A DNA stretch of 14,982 nt. Origin: CAYIRQ01 sp964365905. GTDB taxonomy: Bacteria > Patescibacteriota > Gracilibacteria > Peribacterales > Peribacteraceae. The notes beneath the pieces were generated by a model. That model made no database searches, was not told the DNA's origin, and was given only the letters and a program-made list of their open reading frames with translations. The stretch spans positions 1-14,982 of the forward strand of contig CAYIRQ010000021.1 in assembly GCA_964365905.1 (NCBI GenBank). The letters are read 5' to 3'. Positions 6,314 through 12,223 of this stretch are shown here, in pieces (the stretch's first letter is position 1; each line of letters opens with the position of its first letter). The position numbers and the translations under genes are program-made.

Positions 6314-8149
6314 ATGGAAACACCACAGGGAGGATCATTTCGTTTCTTTCAAAGAAAGAGGCGTGGTCAGCGGCGCCCGCATCAGGGCATCCCACCTCCA
6401 AAAGCACCAGGGGTTCCGCAAGGACAAGTACTACAACCTCTACAACCGACGACATTGCCGATACTCGAAGGCGGTGCAGCATCCCCCCCCATTCGCATCA
6501 TCCCTCTCGGAGGGTTTGAAGAAGTCGGGCGCAACTGCATGGTGATACAGGTCGGAGAGGACTTATTCATTGTCGATCTCGGTCTCCAGTTCCCGGAAGA
6601 GGATATGCTCGGGATTGATTACCTCATTCCCGACATCTCTTTTCTCAAGGGAAAGGAAAAATTTATCAAAGGCGTGCTCTTTACGCACGGCCACCTCGAT
6701 CACATCGGGGCGGCGCAGCACCTCCTCCCGCAACTCCAATTTCCCCCGTGCTTCGGAACGAAGCTCACGATGGGATTTGTGCGGAAAAGGCTCGATGAGC
6801 TGCACATCACGCAGAAAGCGCAGCTCAACGTCGTCGAATACGGCAAGCGCTTCCAGCTTGGTTCAGTCGAAATCGAATTCTTCCGCGTGACGCACAGCAT
6901 TCCCGATTCCGCGGGTATCGCGATTCACACGCCGCTCGGCACGATCATCCACACGGGGGACTTCAAATTCGATCTCACGCCGGTTCACGAACCTCCCGCC
7001 GACTTCGCGCATATCGCGGGCATGGGGCAGCGCGGTGTGCTTGCGATCATCGCGGACAGCACGAACGCCACGAAGCCCGGACACGCCCCCAGCGAAAGTA
7101 CCATCGCGAAAACGATCAGTCGTCTCATCGCGACGGCGGAAGGGCGGATCATCATCAGCACCTTCAGCTCCCGGCTCAATCGTATCCAGCAGATCATCGA
7201 TGCCGCGAAAGATACGAACAGGAAAGTATTCGTTGCCGGTCGCAGCATGGAGGAGAATATCGACTTGGCGCAGCAGCTCGGATACCTTCATGTGCCACGC
7301 GGTCTTCTCCGGAAGGCGCACCCTGCGATGACGCAGCTCCCCGATCACGAAGTGCTCATTCTCACGACTGGTTCGCAGGGTGAGGAAATGGCGTCACTCT
7401 CCCGTATCGGGATGGGAACGCACCGCGATATTTCCATTAAGAATGGGGATACGGTGATTCTCTCGAGCAACCCGATTGTCGGCAATGCCCGCGCGGTCGC
7501 GACGATGATCAATAATCTGCACCTCAAGGGTGCGCGCGTGCTCACGAATGACATCTTCGACCTCCACACGACGGGTCACGGCTACCAGGAGGATCTCCTC
7601 CTCATGCATCGACTCGTGAAAGCGCGCCATGTGATCCCCGAGCACGGCGAACCCTACATGCGCTCCGCGCATGCAGAGATCGTTCGCGGGATCGGGTATG
7701 AGGACAATGCTGTTCACCTGCTCACGAACGGCGAGATCCTCGAATTCGATTCCGGTGGCAACGCGCGGAAGAGCAAGCACAAAGTCACCGCGAACGACGT
7801 CGTCATTGACGGGCTCGGTGGCGGAAGTGAAGGACAGCGTGTCCTCACGGATCGTAAACAACTCAGCAACTCCGGCATCGTCATGGTCATCTACCGTGTC
7901 TACAAAGACAGTCAGCGACTCGTCGGCGACCCCGACGTCCTCTCGCGCGGATTCATCTACGGATCCGAACTTGCGGAGATCACAGGGGAAGCGGCGCAAA
8001 TTGCGCGGAAGGCCTACGAAGAGGCGCGTGCGCAGGGCGAAAAGGAACGCAAAGGATTCAAAAAAGCAACGACCGCCGCTCTGCACCGCTACTTCCGGAG
8101 GAAACTCGACCGGGAGCCGATGGTTGTCCCTGTGCTCGTAGAGGTATAA
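6314..8149 (+). CDS. rnj: Ribonuclease J (metallo-beta-lactamase family, beta-CASP RNase)
   Basis: This zinc-dependent 5'-exonuclease/endonuclease acts in mRNA decay and rRNA maturation in the cytosol. The 611-residue protein shows the family motifs in order: HGHLDH (125-130), THS (His194), HTGDFKFD (Asp216), the beta-CASP elements ADSTNA (248-252), STFSSRLNRIQQI, GRSMEENIDLA and TGSQGEEMASLSRI (352 on), SSNPIVGN, then HTTGHG (418-423) and PEHGE (His444), followed by the C-terminal domain. All metal ligands are present. Homologues normally begin near IRIIPLGGFEEVGRNC, residue 60 here, so about 45 residues rich in Arg, Gln and Pro are an extra N-terminal tail, possibly RNA-binding. The ATG at 6314 is the most upstream in frame and lacks a Shine-Dalgarno sequence; a later start is possible. 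It is followed by a clear terminator. Confidence 0.93.
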   Translation: METPQGGSFRFFQRKRRGQRRPHQGIPPPKAPGVPQGQVLQPLQPTTLPILEGGAASPPIRIIPLGGFEEVGRNCMVIQVGEDLFIVDLGLQFPEEDMLGIDYLIPDISFLKGKEKFIKGVLFTHGHLDHIGAAQHLLPQLQFPPCFGTKLTMGFVRKRLDELHITQKAQLNVVEYGKRFQLGSVEIEFFRVTHSIPDSAGIAIHTPLGTIIHTGDFKFDLTPVHEPPADFAHIAGMGQRGVLAIIADSTNATKPGHAPSESTIAKTISRLIATAEGRIIISTFSSRLNRIQQIIDAAKDTNRKVFVAGRSMEENIDLAQQLGYLHVPRGLLRKAHPAMTQLPDHEVLILTTGSQGEEMASLSRIGMGTHRDISIKNGDTVILSSNPIVGNARAVATMINNLHLKGARVLTNDIFDLHTTGHGYQEDLLLMHRLVKARHVIPEHGEPYMRSAHAEIVRGIGYEDNAVHLLTNGEILEFDSGGNARKSKHKVTANDVVIDGLGGGSEGQRVLTDRKQLSNSGIVMVIYRVYKDSQRLVGDPDVLSRGFIYGSELAEITGEAAQIARKAYEEARAQGEKERKGFKKATTAALHRYFRRKLDREPMVVPVLVEV

Positions 8150-8159
8150 CACCGGAATC

Positions 8160-8177
8160 GCGGCCGGGGACGGCCGC
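8160..8177 (+). repeat. GC stem-loop just after the RNase J stop
   Basis: GCGGCC (8160-8165) pairs perfectly with GGCCGC (8172-8177) around GGGGAC, ten bases after the stop codon. There is no T-run, so it is probably an accessory 3' stem ahead of the real terminator. Confidence 0.45.
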
Positions 8178-8205
8178 TCTGATATGACAATGTCCCGAAA
8201 ACAGA

Positions 8206-8229
8206 GCGCCCCTCCGGGGGCGCGTTTTT
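8206..8229 (+). terminator. Intrinsic terminator of RNase J transcript
   Basis: GCGCCCC (8206-8212) pairs with GGGGCGC (8217-8223) around TCCG and is followed by GTTTTT (8224-8229). Strong stem, short loop and T-run fit a Rho-independent terminator on the plus strand, separating RNase J from the secreted-protein cluster. Confidence 0.85.
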
Positions 8230-8271
8230 GTGTCAACATCACTTGGCAATTGGTGCCCAGGAATGTCGCCT

Positions 8272-8299
8272 GTAGGGGCGTAGCATGCTACGCCCCTAC
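8272..8299. repeat. Perfect 28-bp palindrome before the secreted-protein cluster
   Basis: The arm GTAGGGGCGTAGCA is followed directly by its exact reverse complement. The palindrome ends 20 bases before the ATG at 8320 and so lies in the likely promoter or 5' leader of the four-gene cluster. Similar GTAGGGGCGTAGC palindromes occur as dispersed repeats in other bacteria (from memory), so it may be a mobile repeat and not an operator. No -35/-10 pair could be placed with confidence between the terminator at 8229 and the ATG. Confidence 0.75.
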
Positions 8300-8319
8300 G
8301 CGGTATCCTCCTCTTTGCT

Positions 8320-10779
8320 ATGCGAAGAATGCAGTGTCCACCCATGCGCGGGGCTATTGTCGGGGCACTCATCTCTCTTCTCGGGTTCGGTTTCGGGTTT
8401 GGCTTTGGAGGGAAAGCATCGGCGCTCGAAGAGGGCAACATCAAGGGGGAAGTGGATACAGCAGAACTTGCGGTGGAGACAGACTGGAACGCGGCGCTCA
8501 CGTACACCTGCGGAGGACTTCTGAGTGCGACGGATGAGCGTGTGCTTATGGAGTATGAGCGACAGCCGGATTTCCATTGCGGCTATCCTCCGTTTCCCAC
8601 TGGTACGCCTCCTTCCCCGAGCGAATGGTGCACGCAGTTTGATCCGGTGACAGGAGCATGCATCGGAAAAAAGTGCGAACTGATTCGCAAGCGCGGCGTG
8701 CCGGACCGCACGCTTCTCTCGGAATGCGATGCGAGTGGAAATTGCGCGCCGGATCCGAGCAAGCCCCATCAAAGTTGCGGCTTTCCCTACACGCAATCAC
8801 GGAAGCGCATGTATGATTGTTGGGGGGAAAATGTACCTGTTCCTCCGGGATCACCGATAGCACGAGCGGAGTGTTACTCATACTTTCCCGCTATTCGCTA
8901 TTCACAGTCCTACTACCCTTTTGCATATAACTGTGTCATCAAATATCTCTCGGTAACGCCGGGGACGGAACCGCGGGGGCAGCCCTCCCTGATTCCTCCA
9001 TTCTCAGCAGAAGCAGTCGTTCGCAAAGGAGGTCCGCAGTGGGAGCCGGCATTCGGCAGCAACATTACGGTCCCGGGGAGAAAGGGGGGAAAAAAGGATC
9101 AGAGCGAATCCGCTCTTCGCCTCGATGAGGCTACGCTTCGCGGAATTCCGCAGGTCGTGCATCCAACGGTTCCCATCGGCACCCGTCTCACGGACTATCC
9201 GGATTTGGCCGGCTTCATCTCTGAGCTCGCGGAACCGCCGGAGGTGCGCCTCATTCTTCCCGCAGGAGGGCTCAGTCTCCGACACCAGCCCTCCGCTCTC
9301 TTCGAGCGGATCTTCTCTTCGTTTCGCAGGGATCGCCCGGCTTCCACGGTGACAGTGGCTCTCGGCAGCAATCCCGATGCGCTCACGCTCGCGGCGCAAT
9401 ACCTCGAGGATATTCCGCTCTTTGAGGTGCGGTACGTGCCACTCAAAGTACAAGCCCCATTCGTTTCGGAGGTGCAGCTCTATCAACTCGCAAAGGAGTG
9501 GGAGACATGGATCAAGGAAGCAGAAGAGATCGGAGGCACCACCATGAATGCGGCCCTCAAAACCCGCATTGAGAATGACGTTATCAAGGTGCTGCGCTCC
9601 TACGGAGCGCTTCAGAATTCCATTCGCGAATACCGCTTGCATTTTCCGCAATATCTCCATGCGCTTCTCGGGAATGTCGAAGAGGTGAACAAATTTTTTT
9701 CTGAGAACTGGGTCAGTGTGAATAAAGAACGTCTGGCGGCGTGGCATCTCGCCTATAGTCAGTACCTTCCAAATTTGCGCAAAGGCTTACGGGAGCTTCA
9801 GGACACAGCCGCTTCGTACACATCGAAATGCCTTGTGAATGCCTGCCGTCTGGATGCAGTTCCGATCAAACCCGATGCAAAGCCGTGGGATCTCCTGCCG
9901 GAGAACATGGAGCTTACATTCGCCGGATGGAATACCGCCTTTTTGCCGGAAGGACCACCGGCATGGAGCAATGCCGAGGGGAGAATTGCACAGTGGCATC
10001 CGCAAGTGGTCATTGGAACACCGCTTCCTGATCTCACGTTCGATTTTTCGGACATTCTTCAATCACGCGTCACCGAAGTGCCCGTTCTCGAGGTGGAATG
10101 GCTTCCCATGCAATTGCCCTATCCGCCTCCCGTCATACCGGACACCGTCAAAGGAGTATTTGCCTCGCTCTCCAGGGAGCTGCGACCGCTGCCAAGACTC
10201 CATCCGCCCCTCCCTCATCTCACGTTCCCCGAGTTGCGACTCCCGGATCCCAGAACATCGCTTCTCCTCGTGCCGGACCCGCCCATTGCTCTTGATACAT
10301 GGAATGAGGCATTGCAGTGGAGGAAGAAACGCCTGCTATCGCTCCAGTCGACATGTGAAACATCGGCGACCCCCACCAATTTTCTCGTGCATGAATTTCG
10401 ATTGTATGGTTCCCGCGAGAATCCCGCCGCGCTCCGGGCCGCAACATTTATTCCGGGAGAAACGCCGCAAGTCAAACTCGCCTCCACGCATTATTTTCTT
10501 GGAGCACTGTACGATGCGGGGTTACCCGGCGGCATACGTTTGCCGCCACTCGTCGCTCCGCCGCCGTGTGCTGATTGCGGCACAGTTCGTCCGCAGCGAT
10601 ATCTCCGTCAGCACGCGCAGCTCGATCAGTCCTTCACACTTCTTCAGGATCGGTTACTTGTCGCGGTCGACGAGTGGAATGCGCAGGTACGCTTTGTTTC
10701 CGTTGTACCACGGAATGAACTCGAAAATGTCGCAGCGCGACAGCCTGCTGCAGAAGCTCTTTTTTCTTCGCCTGAATGA
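8320..10779 (+). CDS. Large secreted protein of unknown function (first gene of the surface cluster)
   Basis: I do not recognise this 819-residue protein. It begins with a signal peptide: basic start, hydrophobic core GAIVGALISLLGFGFGFGFGG, and a KASA cleavage site after residue 35, so the mature part is exported. ATG 8344 (residue 9) is an equally good start. Residues about 60-210 hold most of the cysteines, spaced as for disulphides. The remainder is Pro-rich and Leu-rich with helical stretches (about 385-500), and a C-x-x-C (PCADC) lies near residue 748. A motif recurs: PLFEVRYVPL near residue 366 and PVLEVEWLPM near 588, suggesting two related domains. The stop TGA overlaps the next ATG by four bases (10776-10779), implying translational coupling. 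A scaffold or adhesin role is a guess from context. Confidence 0.85.
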   Translation: MRRMQCPPMRGAIVGALISLLGFGFGFGFGGKASALEEGNIKGEVDTAELAVETDWNAALTYTCGGLLSATDERVLMEYERQPDFHCGYPPFPTGTPPSPSEWCTQFDPVTGACIGKKCELIRKRGVPDRTLLSECDASGNCAPDPSKPHQSCGFPYTQSRKRMYDCWGENVPVPPGSPIARAECYSYFPAIRYSQSYYPFAYNCVIKYLSVTPGTEPRGQPSLIPPFSAEAVVRKGGPQWEPAFGSNITVPGRKGGKKDQSESALRLDEATLRGIPQVVHPTVPIGTRLTDYPDLAGFISELAEPPEVRLILPAGGLSLRHQPSALFERIFSSFRRDRPASTVTVALGSNPDALTLAAQYLEDIPLFEVRYVPLKVQAPFVSEVQLYQLAKEWETWIKEAEEIGGTTMNAALKTRIENDVIKVLRSYGALQNSIREYRLHFPQYLHALLGNVEEVNKFFSENWVSVNKERLAAWHLAYSQYLPNLRKGLRELQDTAASYTSKCLVNACRLDAVPIKPDAKPWDLLPENMELTFAGWNTAFLPEGPPAWSNAEGRIAQWHPQVVIGTPLPDLTFDFSDILQSRVTEVPVLEVEWLPMQLPYPPPVIPDTVKGVFASLSRELRPLPRLHPPLPHLTFPELRLPDPRTSLLLVPDPPIALDTWNEALQWRKKRLLSLQSTCETSATPTNFLVHEFRLYGSRENPAALRAATFIPGETPQVKLASTHYFLGALYDAGLPGGIRLPPLVAPPPCADCGTVRPQRYLRQHAQLDQSFTLLQDRLLVAVDEWNAQVRFVSVVPRNELENVAARQPAAEALFSSPE

Positions 10780-11513
10780 AGCGCTTCTTCGCGATCGTTG
10801 GCCTTTCCTTCATTCTCCTCGCGGTGCCCGCACAAGCCCTCACGCCTGAAGAAAAACTGGAAGGAGCGATGGCGCAGTGTGAGATAGACACAGCCCGCAT
10901 GATCCGGGTGGAACGGGATGCATACCGGGAGGTGCAGCTCGGAGGAGAGGAGCAGGGTGTCCTCGGTGCAGGGCCGGGACGAACGACGGATCTTGTCCCG
11001 TATTTGGTCCTTAACTATCACGCATTCTCGTGTCGCCTGCAGGCGCTCTGCAGTTCCGTGGATATTGCGACTGGTCGCGCGGGGGAGGGGACGCTGCTTC
11101 CCCATCAACCGCTCGGATGCTCGCGGCTCTTTGCGGCGCGCGGGAGGTGGTGGAGCCCCGAGCGACGGGATCAAAGTCTGAATCTTCTCGAAATTTCATC
11201 TTGTGATTACGACAAGATCAGCAAAGATCCTGCTTTCAAGGATGTACCGACTGTGTGGCTCACTCCCACTTTTTTTACCGTGGGTGATAACTGCCGGGTA
11301 ATGGTCGATCAGGTGTTGCAGGAAGAGAGACAGATGCTCCGATTACTTGTCGCGGAAGAAAGTTCCATTCGGGGAGCGCGCCAGGTGCTATCCCTTTTTC
11401 AAACCGTTCTCCGCGAAGTTCGTGAAGGATTCCTCGAACCGCTCCGGGGACTTGTGGATCTCTTTGGGTCCGTCCTTCATCCGATTCCATGCCTCATGAC
11501 ACAATGCAACTGA
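10776..11513 (+). CDS. Secreted cysteine-containing protein of unknown function (second gene of the cluster)
   Basis: This 245-residue protein has a classical signal peptide: MKRFF, a hydrophobic core, and cleavage after AQA (residue 21) ahead of LTPEEKLEG. The mature part has eight cysteines, an even number compatible with disulphides outside the cytosol, and looks largely helical. The segment NYHAFSCRLQALC resembles WRTYDCHLFA in the next gene, and both are preceded by a long helix that starts near a cysteine, so the two may be distant paralogues (weak, by eye). No known domain was recognised. Its ATG overlaps the previous TGA by four bases, and its own end overlaps the next gene's start by 25 (or 10) bases, so it is very likely co-translated within one operon. 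Confidence 0.8.
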   Translation: MKRFFAIVGLSFILLAVPAQALTPEEKLEGAMAQCEIDTARMIRVERDAYREVQLGGEEQGVLGAGPGRTTDLVPYLVLNYHAFSCRLQALCSSVDIATGRAGEGTLLPHQPLGCSRLFAARGRWWSPERRDQSLNLLEISSCDYDKISKDPAFKDVPTVWLTPTFFTVGDNCRVMVDQVLQEERQMLRLLVAEESSIRGARQVLSLFQTVLREVREGFLEPLRGLVDLFGSVLHPIPCLMTQCN

Positions 11514-12223
11514 CGCGACGACACCGCGCCGTGACGCTCTCTCTCGCTGCACTCGCAGCCGGCGTGTTCGTCATCTTTCTCGCACGTGTCTACCTGCTTG
11601 GTCCCTCTAAGCCGCCGCTGCGCACATGCACTGCGAGCGAGCTTTTCTCTGATCTCACCTTCCCAGAGGCGCAAAAGCGATATCACTGGGCAATGGAGAG
11701 ACTGATCGAGGAACGCATGCAACTCCTTGCCGGCGACACGATTCTTGCGTGCAACGAGAAGCGTCTCGAGGATGTGATTCCGGTTGGGTCCGTTATGGCA
11801 TCAATCGCGAAAGATCTGCCGCACGTTCCGGATCTTCCTACCCTCAAATACAGCGATTTTGAAAAACTCATCACAGAACTCTGGCGCACCTATGATTGCC
11901 ATCTCTTCGCGGCGCAGAATAATTTGGCGCTCCTCGACGCTCTCTTTCCTGAGGAAGCGCTCAATCAATATCGCCTGTACGTGGGGGCGCGATTTGCGAG
12001 TGAAGACGTCATCGGTCCGGAAAAACTCCGCGCCCGGGCAACGCTCGACCGTCTCCTCTTTTCTCTCCGTTCCTCGGAACAGTACCTGCCGCTCCATGCG
12101 AGTCTGCGCTGCCTCCAGCGCGGCGGGACGGATGTACGCAACGCGTTTGCCCTCCTCTCCGATGCGGCTCAATGCTTCCCCGCGAAGCTTTCGCAGCCGG
12201 AAACCTCCCTACGGAAGCCATGA
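11489..12223 (+). CDS. Membrane-anchored exported protein of unknown function (third gene of the cluster)
   Basis: This 244-residue protein starts with RRHRAVT, then one membrane helix (SLAALAAGVFVIFLARVYLLG, about residues 18-38) without an obvious cleavage site, so the rest should be anchored and face outside. Five cysteines (TCT, ACN, DCH, RCL, QCF) lie outside the membrane, and the body looks helical. A second in-frame ATG at 11504 would reduce the overlap with the previous gene from 25 to 10 bases and is equally plausible; neither has a ribosome binding site, which fits coupling to the upstream gene. The TGA at 12221-12223 overlaps the next ATG by four bases. Family unknown; possible relation to the second gene through the Y-x-C-x-L motif. 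Confidence 0.8.
   Translation: MPHDTMQLTRRHRAVTLSLAALAAGVFVIFLARVYLLGPSKPPLRTCTASELFSDLTFPEAQKRYHWAMERLIEERMQLLAGDTILACNEKRLEDVIPVGSVMASIAKDLPHVPDLPTLKYSDFEKLITELWRTYDCHLFAAQNNLALLDALFPEEALNQYRLYVGARFASEDVIGPEKLRARATLDRLLFSLRSSEQYLPLHASLRCLQRGGTDVRNAFALLSDAAQCFPAKLSQPETSLRKP

Noticed and set aside
6238..6519. 93-codon frame upstream of and overlapping RNase J, with AAGGAG before an internal ATG at 6280
   Set aside because: The ribosome binding site looks good, but most of the frame overlaps the RNase J tail and reads as Ser/Thr/Arg-rich shifted-frame sequence; at most a short upstream ORF.
7394..8242. 282-codon minus-strand frame opposite RNase J
   Set aside because: Antisense to conserved RNase J motifs and crosses the terminator.
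9004..9747. 247-codon minus-strand frame
   Set aside because: Antisense to the 819-residue secreted protein, with low-complexity composition and no recognisable motif.
9839..10849. 336-codon plus-strand frame
   Set aside because: Out-of-frame shadow of the 8320-10779 gene; Ser/Arg/Pro-rich translation typical of a shifted frame.
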